DNA of 64,000 bases from Stenogyne calaminthoides. Lineage: Eukaryota; Streptophyta; Magnoliopsida; Lamiales; Lamiaceae. Every line of letters starts with the position of its first letter. Position 1 is the stretch's first letter. This document shows, in pieces, positions 47,515 to 58,913 of the stretch. Location of the stretch: NCBI GenBank assembly GCA_037126765.1, contig JBBCBC010000019.1, positions 27,488,222 through 27,552,221 of the forward strand. Direction: 5' to 3'. A program made the position numbers and the translations under genes. The notes below the pieces were generated by a model. The model did no database searches. It had not been told where the DNA came from and worked only from the letters and a program-made list of their open reading frames with translations.

Positions 47515-47972
47515 GCTTGTCCCCTCCACTTAAACACATCTCTCTCTCTCTCTCCCCCTTTCTCTCTCACACACAAACACACACTCAAAATCAGTCTCAA
47601 GTCCAAAAGGGGCACTACCCACATTTGCCTTTAGCTTCTGTGCTTTGCCAAGCAATTGTCTATGTCTGTTGCTGCTGCTGCTCCCCCTTCACACAACTGC
47701 AAATGGGGGAGGAATCATACTTTGAATTTCTTGTTATTATTTGATGCCCTTGTCTTTTAGATTATCCCCCCCTGTTTTCTTTCTCTGCCTCTCTTGCTTT
47801 CTTTAGATTAAAACCCCTCTTCTTGCTCTAAAGTTTCCACCTTTTTTTGTATTTCTGATTAATCCCCCTTCTGGGGCCTCCTTAAAATCCGCACAACTTC
47901 TTGATTTTCTTGATTTTTTAACCTTCAATGTTATTTACCCCCTTGTCTGGGCCTTAAATTTGTGGGGGATTC
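47515..47972 (+). promoter_or_regulatory. ARF4 5' leader with CT tract and three uORFs
   Basis: Pyrimidine-rich leader with a (TC)n tract at about 47540-47575. Three upstream ATGs precede the main start: 47662-47760 (32 codons then TAG), 47703-47744 (13 codons, overlapping in another frame) and 47928-47957 (9 codons, stop 15 bases before the main ATG). uORFs in ARF3/ETTIN and ARF5/MP leaders are known to limit translation. Applying that to this gene is inference, and it requires the transcript to start upstream of 47662. Confidence 0.6.
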
Positions 47973-50900
47973 ATGGAAATTGATCTGAATAATAATGCAT
48001 GTGAGAAAGGGGAGGGAGGTGGGAGCTGTGTTTATGGGTGTTTGTCTACTTCAACTTCCTCTTGTTCTTCTTCACATGCTGCTGTTGCTTCTGGTTCATC
48101 TTCACCCTCTTCAGTTTCTGCTCCATCTTCAATGTATGTGGAGCTATGGCATGCCTGTGCTGGGCCCCTAACTAGCATGCCCAAGAAAGGAAATGTGGTG
48201 GTGTATTTCCCTCAAGGGCATATGGAACAGGCTGCTTCTGCTTCTCCTTTTCCTCCCATGGAGATGCCCACTTTTAATCTCCCTCCACAGATCTTTTGCA
48301 GGGTTGTGGATGTTCAGCTACTTGTAAGTCCTATAATTTGAAGGAAAAGAAAAAAACCCGTTTGGTTGTAGGTAGTTTTCCCCAATTTGTGGAATTTGTG
48401 ATTTGTTTGTTTTGTAATTTTGAGTTTGGATAATCTTTTGAAACAGGCGAACAAGGAGAATGATGAGGTCTACACTCAGCTGAGTCTACTTCCTCTACCA
48501 GAGGTAATTGATTAATATGTGTAATGATGGATATATATTTTGGTTATAGAATGAATATATGATTGTGAAAATAAGAATGCTTTCATGCCTGATTTCCATT
48601 TATTGGGTTGTGGTTTGGGGAAGCTTATCTGCTCTTCAGGGTTCATGTTAATTTTGATGATTGAGAAGATTTATGGATATAATTCTTGAATTATCTGATT
48701 TCAGTTCTATAATGTTGCACAATTGTACAGCTGTCAGCTGTGAAATTAGACGTCAAAGAGAACGAAAACACGGCTGTGGATGGAGATGATAATGGCGTTG
48801 CACCTGCAAAGTCGACTTCCCATATGTTCTGCAAAACCCTCACTGCTTCTGATACCAGTACCCATGGTGGATTCTCTGTTCCTCGTAGAGCTGCTGAAGA
48901 CTGCTTTCCCCCACTGGTTTGGCTATATGGCCTTTAGCATTTGAATTCTTTAATAAGTTATATTATGTGTTCGTCTTTCTGAAGTTTTTGTTGCATTTAT
49001 GTTTTCGTTGTAGGATTATAATGAACAAAGGCCCTCTCAAGAACTCATAGCAAAAGACCTTCATGGAGTGGAGTGGAAGTTTAGACACATTTATAGAGGT
49101 ATAAGATTTATGTCTACCTTGGTTTTCTTGTAGGAGAATCTGACTAATTGATTCTAACCTTGCAGGCCAGCCAAGACGGCATTTGCTGACGACGGGATGG
49201 AGTATTTTCGTTAGCCAGAAAAATCTTGTTTCGGGGGATGCAGTTCTGTTTCTGAGGTAAATTTTGAGCAATGCATATTCAGGATTCTTGTCAAATTGAT
49301 GCAAGGAAAAGTTCTGGAATTTGTATGTCTTAGATTTTATAAAGGATGATGAAAAAGGAGATCATGAAATGAGTTTTGATTCTAATTTGTTTCAATAAAA
49401 ACTTCTTTCTTAAATAGTCTTTCCTATGTTTTGGAAAAATATAAATAGTTGCTCAGATATCAAAGATAATTCATGTGAATGGAGAATAGATATCAAATGA
49501 AAAAAAAACTAAACTGACACGTGTCGGTGTTGTAATACAATTGACTTGCAGTTAAAGTAGGTTTACTATGATCATATTTTAAGGTAACAAAGTAAATGCA
49601 ATAATGGAACTTTTCCATAATTAGGAAAAAAAGCAACTGATATAAGAGCTAAAATATTATCTTAAGTACAACTTCTACGTTTCAAGTCTTTTGTGTGTAA
49701 TTGTATTACAGGGGAGAAGCTGGAGAACTGCGCTTGGGGATTAGACGAGCTGCTCGACCTAGAAACGGTTTACCTGATTCGATCATCAAGAATCAGAATT
49801 CTTATCCCAACGTCCTCTCTCCAGTTGCAAATATTTTATCCACCAATGGCACGTTTCCTGTTTTCTACAGCCCAAGGTACTGTAGTGCACTTTCTTCATT
49901 TTCTGGATTATTCCCAATTGGATCATAGAATTATGGTGTTCTACGAAACTCAACCTGATAATTTTAGTAGTCGTTGGAGCTCTCAACGTCCCTAAATTAC
50001 TCAACGTACTGCATTGCCATGTAGTGCGAATAATTTAACGTTGTTCAGTTTTTAAAAGCTCACGAGGTATTTTCTTAAAGTTGTGAATTGAAACTTCAGA
50101 ATCTCGGTTAGTACGGTAGAGGAATTTAATAAAGGAGAAGACACACTGTTTTAGGAATTTAGTGCAGTGAGAACCTATAATACAGATCAGAAAAAGAAAA
50201 TTCATATTGATAAAAGACTATGCTTGCACTTGAAATGTTCCAACTCTAGCATCTACAGTGATCCTAAGATGCTGTGTTTTTTATTGGGCATTCCATAATG
50301 AAGCAAAACGTGCATTCATTTTCTTGCATGTACGTGAAGGACGATTAAATAGTCTATTAGTAGAACATTTAGAAAATGAAGAATGTGTGCAAATTGGAAG
50401 TTATTAGGCCCACACTACTTTGTATTATCTTGTCTTCCGAAGGGTATGCATGCGTATGTGATTTATAATTTTTTGTTGATGTAATACATAGACCCACAAA
50501 AAACGGCTGAGAGAAGTCGGAGCGATATAGAAAGAAAATCTCGAGCTTACCTATTAATTCTATATATTGTGTTTTGTCTGTAGCACATTATTTATTGCCC
50601 CCATAAAGCCGTGAAAACTTAACATTATTTCTGGTCTGTTTTTTATTGGAAATTGCATTAGGTTTTGATCACTCTAGCCACCATCATTTGATTATGGGGA
50701 CAAACTGGATATTTGAAGCTCGTAAAGCATGTTGTTTGAAAGTTATTAGATGGAGGACTCTTTAATTTACTCCTAAAAAGGCGTAGTTTCCTCAATTCAC
50801 ATTCTTGTTTTTGTCTATTAAATGCTTGGCCCTCCAATGACATGGATTGATAACATTTTAGCTCACCTCAGATGAGATGAGATCAATATTCTCATTTGTC

Positions 50901-53900
50901 TTTTTTCTGAAAATAGTACTTATTCAGTGTTGCATATCTCAATATTCCAACTGAGATATGCTTTATTTTATGTGGAAAATGTGTGTCCCAATGTCCCTAG
51001 TTTGAATTAGCATTTTCCATTACATCTTATATCCTAAAATTTGTGTATATACATGCACATATACATAGCAGTACCATAATTAGAAGTGGCAAAGGGGCGT
51101 GGCCGGTTTATGCCTCCCCAGACCACCCCGACAGGGAGTTATTTTTAATCCCCATCCCCACCCCTAGCGGTATCGGTATCACCAAACTCGGCCCGAAAAA
51201 CTGAATTACTTATTTAATTTTTAATTTTCTATTTTTGTAATTATTATATCTTCCTAAAAAATAATTATGTCATTGACGCCTTCGCAAGAATCTTCAAATG
51301 TCTGACCAATTCTTGTCGAAATGGACCTTGTCAGGTCTTAGAAATTTATTTTCCAACACATCTCAAATCCAATGATATCCAACATCAATGTGTTTGAGTG
51401 AAAGGTGGAGTTCTTGGCTAGGTGTATTGCACTTTGATTATCTCAATTTTAGACATACTTGTCTTTGATCTAGTTCATGCAGTAGGTTCTTTATCCATAA
51501 TATCTCCTTGCATGCTTCAATTGTTGCGATATACTCATCGTCAATGGTAAATAATGCCACACTATTAGAGCTTAGACTGCCAAGATACAGCCCCCTGCAA
51601 AAATTTTCAAGTATCTGCTGTTGATTTCTTGGAATCGATATTAACAGCCAAATCTGCACCCTTATAACCTTCCAAATTAGTTTTTTCCTTTTCCTGAACA
51701 TGAAGTTTTGTTGGTTGTGCCACGGAGTTATCGACGTATCCACTTCACATCTTCCCGATATTCTTTTCCAGGGTTGGACAAGAAACTAGTCACCACTCCA
51801 ACAGGAAATGCAATATCCGGCCTTGTACATATTGTCGCATACATAAGACTACCAACTGCTAATGAATATGGGGCATTTTCCATCTCAATTATATCCTTCT
51901 CACTCGTTGGACTTTGCTGCTTGCTCAACTTGTAGTGGCCGACAAGTGGTATGTTAACCTTGTTTATTACAAGGATTTGTTGCCGGTCCCAAATCTTTCA
52001 TAGCTAACAATGCACTTAGACCATGTTTATTTATTGCCCACACCCCAAATCCTCGTGTGTCAAATCGGATTTTGGTCTAAATTTCACATCCTATAAAATT
52101 CCACCCTATAATACCTATGATATACATATTTTACTTTTTTTAAAACATATTTTCAATACATTATCAATCATTTATTTTCTACTTTTTAATTACTCCCTCC
52201 GTCCCTTAAAAGTAGTCTCAGTTTGAGTAAAAACTCAAACCAGTGTAACTGAATACAAATTTAATACTTTAAATAGGGATAATTTAAACAATTTACTTTT
52301 TTTTTTTTTTGATAACTCAGTATCCGACCAAGGACCGACTAATCCGGGAGACCAGAACCCACTGTCCACTAGCGGGGCCACCACTCCAAGCCAGAGCAAA
52401 ACTCTGTATGGACTGGGCCATCTCAAGAATTGATCAGACCTTAGGGGTTTTGAATCTGAGACCTAGAGAGGAGCAAACTCCTAATATAGAAGTGACTATA
52501 ACTTAGGACAAACAAGAAAGGAAAATTAGACTATCGACAGAGGAAGTATTATTATCTACCCAACTCAACACTCTCTTCATTTTTACTTTACACTCTTTCC
52601 CCTACTTTACGCACAATCTCCAATACACAATCAATATATATCACCTATATTTTCAAAGTCATGCCCTATTAAATTCTACAAAATCTAGACTCACAAACAT
52701 AAACAAAATCCAAGTACTCCTTTTATGGGGTGTTTGTTTATAGTTTCCCAAGTCACTTTTAATATTTCAAATCCAAATCTTTGTTTGCTTATCCGGATTA
52801 TGAAATCCTCTAAAGTCTTACCCTATAATACATATAATATAATACACATATTTACTTTTTTCAAACACAATTTCTAATAAACTATCAATTATCTATCACA
52901 ATCTATCTAATTATTATTATCTACTCAACTCAATACTATCTCTCCTCATTTTTTACTTTACACACTCTCTCTCCTACTTTACACAATTTTTAATACACAA
53001 ACAATCATCTATCACATACTTTTTAAAATACTACCTATAAAATCCTACAAAATCCCAAATATATACAAAATCCAAATACATCTTTACTATTCATCAATTC
53101 CACCCTATTGTATTTGAAATCCACCACAATTCATAAACAAACACCTTCATCAAATTCACCTACTGGATTTCAATCAAATCCATAGACAAACACCCCTTTA
53201 GTGCCTTTTTCAAGGCAACATGTCATCAATATAAAGTAAAAGTATAATCAAATCATTGTAATATCTCTCTATGAAGGTTTTCTTGAAAGTGTGCTCACTC
53301 ATGAATGAGTCAAAGTTCTTGTACCATTGTTTTGGCGCTTGCTTGAAACCATAGAGACTCTTCTCGAATCTGCATACCATATGCTCTTTTCCCCTGAGCT
53401 GCAAATCCATCGGGTTGCTCCATATATGTTTCTTTAATTCTCCATGGAGTAATGCTATTTTGACATCAAGATCAAGTAGTTCCATCTCTAAGTTAAGGTT
53501 GGTAGCTAGACCCTAAAACACCAGTGAGAATATCTCATCAAAATCAATTGCTATTTTCACTATCGTATGCACCAAGATATGCCCAAAATACTGGAGCCTA
53601 TTAGGTTTAAAGTTTTGGCACAACTGCCACTTTCTTGGAATTTTTTACTAGTTTGGGGCAAAAATGGGAACAGCTGTCAACATTTATTTTAAAAAAAAAA
53701 AAGGTTGCTCCTTATTAAGTTTCCAACAAGCCAAAAATCACTCAAGTTGGACTTTCCGGATTGATAATTAAAAGTTTGTTCTTCCGCAACTGGAGTTCAA
53801 GCTCCTAAAATATGAACATCATTTTCCCCTATTGGTTAATCAGCCCATTTCTTCGCTTGGGCTCCTTTATTTCTGGTTTGAAGGCTTATCTGGCTCTTCA

Positions 53901-56900
53901 ACACTATGTAGTCTAATTCTTCGAAAATGCACCAATTCCCTTACAAAATTATCAAAGTTCACTATCTTCTCCAAAATAATGAATGAGCTAACCTCCATCA
54001 ATTTTTATGCGTGCAAATCCATTAAAAATCAAGTTAATCAAGCACCAATATATTCATAAACAATGTACATCGATGGTGTCGTTTTATTGCTCATGGGATT
54101 ATCAAGTCAGAAGCTGGTAACTTACTTGATTAGTTTAACTTGACTGAGGCCCTTAAAGTATGAATCAACTAAAAAGGTGGAGGAAAATGCAGCATTGCCA
54201 CAGAAAATTAATTCTAGATCGAGTGATATAGTAATGGAACCAAAATGGCAGGTAATTGCAGTAACATGATTTTAGAATGCCATGACTTACTTTTCTTTGT
54301 TGATAAACGTATTCAATGATTTATAATTTGTTGCTATTACAATCCGCGTAAACTTAATTACATGACCATCATAAAATATTTGAATGACCCAATCGTAAAA
54401 TTAATGTGTTGTTATTTCTTTTGTAAATTAGCCTGTGTCTGTATGTTGCATGTCATGGTTGGAGTTACCAATTCTATACCTCTTCTATTTCAGGGCAAGT
54501 CATGCTGATTTTGTCATCCCCTACCAAAAATATATCAAATGTACCACCACTCAGCTACCTGTTGGGACGAGATTCAGAATGAGATTCGACTTTGATGATT
54601 CTCCAGAAAGAAGGTCCCATTTTTAAAATTCAAATTATTAACACGAAAAAGTGTACCTCTATGATGCATGGTGATTATAAGATATGCTTTACTCATGCAG
54701 ATTCAGTGGGGTGGTGACTGGAGTTGGTGATATGGATCCCTATAGATGGCCAAAATCGAAATGGAGATGCCTTATGGTAGATTATAGTCTTTAAGTCACT
54801 ATCTTTTTAGTATATACATAGTACTTGTTTCAGTAAAATCATAAACGTTAACATTGAACATAAAACAATTAGTTTACAGCTTGGTTTATTTGTAAGTTGA
54901 TTTCTCCAATCTCTTTTCACAACTTCACAAAAATGATTTGTTATTGACATCTTATAGGTCCGTTGGGATGAAGACATTATGAGTAACCACCAAGAACGAG
55001 TTTCTCCTTGGGACATAGACTTCTCAGGTAACTATGCAGCACCACCACTGAGCATCCAGTCTTCCCCTAGAATGAAGAAACTCCGGTCCAATCTGCACAT
55101 GACCCCATATGGCAGCCCAATTGCTGGTTTGTATCTTTCGAATTTTTTTTTTTTTCGAAAAATAAGTTATTTAAGGTACCACTGTTTCAATTTCAGTTTC
55201 ATTAAATGAAATTAGTCATTTTAACTTTCTATTTTTCGAAAACCTGGTCCGATAATCGACTATAAGTGGTCAAACATCCGGTTGACCAATCAAACTCTGC
55301 CACATTAGCGTTAACCGGATGTTTCACCTCCTACAGCCAATTATCCAACCATAATGTAGATAATTGAAAGTTACAGCACTAATTTCTATTTGCGAGAGTT
55401 GACAGGAGTGGAACGAAATAAGGATATCTTACAGGACTTAAAAAACTATTTCCCCATTTTATTGCTTTTGCTTAATATTTATCTCTCGTCTCTGAATTTG
55501 CATTGTGGATCTCTCACACATAAAGCAGGAGGGGGTGCAGTTTTGGACTTTGAGGAATCTGTAAGAACCTCCAAGGTCTTGCAAGGTCAAGAAAATGTTG
55601 GTTTACCGTCGCCTTACTATCGAGGTGATCGTGTAAACCGCCAGCTCGATTTTGAAATGCAGCCTACAGCACTAAACCATGTACCAAACAGGCTGGAAAA
55701 GGCTAATTATGGGGAGTTTATGAGAAACCGTGCTCCCTCCAATTTCACAGGCTTTCTGGAATCCAACTGGTTTCCAAAGGTCTTGCAAGGTCAAGAAATT
55801 TGCTCATACAAATCTATAGCTGGGAAACCTGATACGAACCTCGGTGTGTGGTCCTCAAAACCACAACTTGGCTACAATCTTCATCAAAGGCCAACACCGA
55901 GCTTCTATCCCCTAGCTTCGGAAGGTACTAGAAACATGTCAATTCAGCACAAGGGGGCCCACATGGTGGGACAAGTCCCTATGATGCTATCCAGCTTTTC
56001 CAACTTCCAAACAGGAAATCGCCCCACTCCCATTCTTAGTGGGACTAAACCAGATACCGTCCGATTACCACATCTCGGGAATGATCCAAGGGCTCTGGAG
56101 ACAGGATCTGCACCTGCTACTTCGATTATGCATCTTACAAATATGAACAGTGAGAGCAACCTAAAGGAGAAAGTCCCCCCAATCTGTAAAATATTCGGGT
56201 TTTCTTTGACTGAAGATCCTGCTTCCCTTAATCTACAAGGTCCAAGTAAGAGGAGCTGTACAAAGGTAAGTTTCAATAAATCTCTGCATATGGATAATTA
56301 CTACTCCCTCCGTTCCTAATTATCAACAAAATTTACATTAAGTAGGATCTCAAAAGACTATTATACCCTTATTTAATGAAATAATAAGCTTATAATTATA
56401 AGAAGATGGTTAGTATGTATTAGGGGTATTAGTGGAAAAATGGTAAATTTAGTTGATATTAGCAAAGTGACAAATAATCATGAACATACATTTTGGATAG
56501 AATTAGACAGGAAATTAGGAAGTACTATGCATTTTAGAGACCCCAAGGCTGATTTTTTTACGTTTATCGTGTAGGTTCATAAGCAAGGTAGCTTGGTGGG
56601 AAGAGCGATTGATCTCTCGAGGTTATATGGTTACGATGGTTTGCTCGCTGAATTGGAAAGGCTATTCAGCATGGAAGGCCTTCTGCGTGATCCGAACAAT
56701 GGATGGCGCATACTGTATACCGACAGTGAGAATGATATGATGGTAGTTGGTGACGATCCATGGCAGTAAGTTCTCACATACCATGCTCAGTCTTTTCTTA
56801 TTTAGGAGAAGAAAGTCAAAAAGAGTGTTATAAAATTACAAAAGAAACCAATGAAGTTTGTTTTCTTGCAAATACCCCCAAAATGGTGCACTTTGTAAGG

Positions 56901-57663
56901 AAAATACGTTGGTGGATTTTTTCTGTATCTAGGACTAAACCTTAGTGGTAGTCTTTGTAATTATTTCTCAAGAACTAGTGATTTGTGGATGTTGCTACTT
57001 CCCTGACATTGTTTTTCAACTTTTAATAAAGATAAGCGAGTTAAACAACTTTTTTGGTCTCATAACTTGTCTACTGTCCAATTTTGGTCTAGATAACTTT
57101 TTCAATTTAGTTACAATGTTAAAAAACTTGTCAAATTTGGCCTAAAAATCGCCAGAAAATTGAAAACAATGTTGTTTATGTCACGAGAGGATTTAATTTG
57201 GTGCCAAAATTGGACATTTGCGTGATATAAAATCGCTTCCAATTTTCCTGCCATTTTGGGCCAAAATTGGCACTAAATCGGAAAAGCACTTTCTGGACCA
57301 AAGTTGGACCGTAGACAAATTATTAGACAAAGAACTTTTTAACTCAATATTAAGCTATGAATGCCAGCAGGATAGAGTGTTAAGGAACTAGAAACAGCTT
57401 TTACCAAAGTAGCAATACTTGTGTAATGAAGGAAGATTACGATTTTAAGTGGAGTGATTGGTAATATGAAAATGGACTTGAATTGCAGTGAGTTTGTAGA
57501 GGTGGTAAATAAGATCCATATATACACACAAGAGGAAGTGGAGAAGCTGAGCATTGGAATGAACAGCGACGACACTAAAAGCTCTTTGGATGAGGCGCCA
57601 CCCGCACCTGATGCGTCTTCTGTAGGTCAGCCCGATTCTTCTCCGACTGTCCTCAGGGTGTGA
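47973..57663 (+). CDS. ARF4: Auxin response factor, ARF4-type
   Basis: Twelve exons, all GT-AG: 47973-48323, 48447-48503, 48731-48916, 49014-49098, 49166-49256, 49712-49876, 54494-54613, 54701-54776, 54958-55126, 55529-56265, 56575-56765, 57489-57663. They join in frame to 800 aa. Domains: Ser-rich N-terminus; dimerisation strand region SMYVELWHACAGPLT; B3 DNA-binding domain about 167-270 (HMFCKTLTASDTSTHGGFSV, WKFRHIYRGQPRRHLLTTGW, GELRLGIRRA), which binds TGTCTC-type auxin elements; ARF domain about 290-377 (VIPYQKYI, DPYRWPKSKWRCL); Ser/Gly-rich middle region; C-terminal PB1 domain about 678-765 with the basic CTKVHKQGS face and acidic DSENDMMVVGDDPW (OPCA) face for Aux/IAA binding. From memory the exon count, length (Arabidopsis ARF4 is 788 aa) and the SQPDSSPT-like C-terminal end match ARF4. 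ARF4 is a nuclear repressor-class ARF in leaf abaxial polarity and phase change. Two ta-siARF sites lie in exon 10. Intron 6 is 4.6 kb. Confidence 0.96.
49877..51290 (+). other. ARF4 intron 6, proximal part
   Basis: No coding sequence or clear element. Around 51080-51190 a GC-richer stretch (CCGACAGGGAGTTA, CCCCATCCCCACCCCTAGCGG) hints at a decayed element end. Confidence 0.35.
52193..52546. mobile_element. Stowaway MITE interrupted by a SINE
   Basis: Left end CTCCCTCCGTCCCTTAAAAG, right end complement CTTCCTCTGTCGATAGTC, TA on both sides (52191-52192, 52547-52548). Its length is inflated by the SINE at 52297-52505. Confidence 0.65.
52297..52505 (-). mobile_element. SINE, minus orientation
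   Basis: A poly(T) run on the plus strand (52297-52310) is the A-tail of a minus-strand element that ends GGATACTGAGTTATC. Upstream on the minus strand there is a box-B-like word (GATTCAAAACC) near the 5' part. Box A is not clear. The two open frames here have no coding meaning. Confidence 0.55.
52726..53197. mobile_element. Harbinger/Tourist-like element, 472 bp
   Basis: Termini TGGGGTGTTTGTTTATAG on the left and, as complement of the right end, AGGGGTGTTTGTCTATGG. TTA lies on both sides (52723-52725 and 53198-53200). Confidence 0.75.
53601..54493 (+). other. ARF4 intron 6, distal part
   Basis: Ordinary AT-rich intron sequence ending at the acceptor TTCTATTTCAG before exon 7. No element recognised. 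Confidence 0.5.
55210..55384. mobile_element. Small foldback MITE in ARF4 intron 9
   Basis: Imperfect inverted repeat with ~80-bp arms. The left arm has GATAATCGACTATAAG and AAACATCCGGTTGACC; the right arm complement has GATAATTGGCTGTAGG and AAACATCCGGTTAACG. No target duplication established. Confidence 0.6.
55573..55593 (+). promoter_or_regulatory. ta-siARF target site 1 in ARF4 exon 10
   Basis: The core GGTCTTGCAAGGTCAAGAA matches the conserved target of TAS3-derived ta-siARF in ARF2/3/4 genes (complementary apart from a G-U wobble and the last bases, as I recall the siRNA). It encodes KVLQGQE (residues 449-455). In known systems miR390-triggered TAS3 siRNAs cleave ARF3/ARF4 mRNA here. 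Confidence 0.92.
55777..55797 (+). promoter_or_regulatory. ta-siARF target site 2 in ARF4 exon 10
   Basis: Identical over 21 bases to site 1 and 204 bases downstream in the same frame, again encoding KVLQGQE (residues 517-523). Two sites is the usual arrangement in ARF3 and ARF4. Confidence 0.92.
56304..56522. mobile_element. Stowaway MITE in ARF4 intron 10
   Basis: Left end CTCCCTCCGTTCCTAATTAT, right end complement CTTCCTAATTTCCTGTCT. TA on both sides (56302-56303, 56523-56524). 219 bp. It begins about 40 bases after the exon 10 donor and ends about 50 bases before the exon 11 acceptor, so it makes up most of the intron. Confidence 0.8.
57038..57345. mobile_element. Foldback MITE in ARF4 intron 11
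   Basis: Inverted ends GAGTTAAACAACTTTTTTGG and (complement of right) GAGTTAAAAAGTTCTTTG, then TTGTCTACNGTCCAA in both arms. It resembles the Mutator-like MITE family by its GAGTT start and CTCATAACTTG word, but the flanking 9-mers agree at only about 6 positions. Confidence 0.65.
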
Positions 57664-58290
57664 AGACTACTTAGTTTAATGTAATGCTCTACTAAATAAA
57701 GTCTGCTTGTGTTATGACTCGTAATCGTGCTCTAGAACATGATGGTGAAGACTAATGTGAACTGCTTTATGTATTATATATGAATGCTGTTGTTATCTTA
57801 TTACTTGCTATTAGTAACTTGTCTTCGAATATCTTACTCTCTTTGTCGTTTTCGTAGTTGTTTATAGTCTTGGATGCAGCAGATAAGTTGCTACTTGTTA
57901 AAGGATGCTGCTATTTGGCCCGATTCACCCCAGGGTGATAAGGGTATTTCCGACATTTTGGGTAGTGTATTGATTGTTTTGCCCTTAATGAAACTTTTTA
58001 TGAATTAGTAGAGCTAAATGTCATTAAGGGTAAAATAGGAAAAACACAAGTTCACTTATGGGTGAAACACCCTTCTCAGCATTACCGCTTGTTAGATGCG
58101 ATATAGCTAGTTTGCATACTGTTTATTGACTGTTTTGCCCTTAATGAAACTTTTTATGAATTAGTGGAGCTAAATGTCATTTAAGGGTAAAATAGGAAAT
58201 ATACAAGTTCACCTCGGGGTGAATCACCCTTCTCTGCATTACCGCTTGTTAAATGCGATATAGCTAGTTTGCATAATGTTTGTTGAGGAT
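57664..58290. repeat. ARF4 3' flank with a 156-bp tandem duplication
   Basis: The ARF4 3' UTR should lie in the first ~200 bases. From about 57972 to 58283 there are two head-to-tail copies (start-to-start 156 bp) sharing TGTTTTGCCCTTAATGAAAC, GAGCTAAATGTCATT, TAAGGGTAAAATAGGAAA and ATTACCGCTTGTTA. No gene. Confidence 0.7.
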
Positions 58291-58300
58291 ACTGCACTAA

Positions 58301-58407
58301 AGGTGTGTTTTCAAATCCTGCAATGATCACATTTTTTCAAGTTTTCTCTGATAGTTTTTGAAAAAAATGATTTTGCAAGTTGTTTTGTAGAGTTTGAAAA
58401 CACACCC
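58301..58407. mobile_element. Tourist-like MITE, 107 bp
   Basis: Termini AGGTGTGTTTTCAAATCC and (complement of right) GGGTGTGTTTTCAAACTC, with TAA on both sides (58298-58300, 58408-58410). It forms a hairpin. Confidence 0.75.
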
Positions 58408-58913
58408 TAAATATGCTCGATTTATAATGCAGTGTGAAAAGGGATGGATTCATCTTTACATAAAACAGTTTTTATTATGTAAAGTTCACAACAAAAAGAG
58501 ACAATCTTTCTGCTGCAGTGAATGTTCAATGAAATTATCTGATTGATTATTATACAAGGATCCAAGAAGAATGATTATGACTTATGAACATAAATGCCAA
58601 AAGAAATGTGGAGTGTAGTGATTGAAACGAACAACAGAAATGATTGTAAAGAGATGTCAAAAGGTTCATCATATTGGTCACAAGTAAAAGTTTTGTTTGT
58701 CAGGCTAATAATATTCGGATTTTCTAATGTGATTTAATATATTATATCACTCACATACTTTATCAAAATATTAACTCTAAATGTATTGTATGCATTGATA
58801 GCATTATACAATTGATGAACAGAGTACAAGAGATTTGATATTTAACAGTTTATATATATATATATATGAGATGCTTTCATTTATCTAAGAAGCAGCACAT
58901 TGACAAAAATTCC

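Larger units (their letters stand above)
52017..53200. mobile_element. Nested Harbinger-type insertion block in the copia remnant
   Basis: Sequence between the two halves of the copia RT. It has the ACCCTATAATAC..., CTTTACACTCT- and TACACAATC-type words of one element family twice over: an outer, interrupted copy (about 52020-52722) and the complete inner copy 52726-53197. The outer copy itself contains the Stowaway at 52193-52546. Its left boundary is approximate. Confidence 0.6.
51290..53600 (-). mobile_element. Ty1/copia pol remnant inside ARF4 intron 6
   Basis: The minus strand encodes broken copia pol motifs in the expected order: reverse transcriptase pieces around 53210-53560 (IDFDEIFS, KSLYGFKQAPKQWY, YIDDM); further RT near 51985-52010 (AMKDLGPA) and 51728-51928 (AVGSLMYA, TRPDIAF, FLSNPGKE); then RNase H near 51480-51560 (EYIATIEACKE) and a distal piece near 51380-51420. 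Frameshifts, stops and deletions are many, so it is dead. It is split after YIDDM by a ~1.2 kb block of later insertions (about 52017-53200). No LTRs were recognised. It lies antisense to ARF4. Confidence 0.85.

Noticed and set aside
53832..54059. Plus-strand open frame in ARF4 intron 6
   Set aside because: No ARF similarity, and inclusion would break the in-frame join of 49712-49876 with 54494-54613; no recognisable domain.
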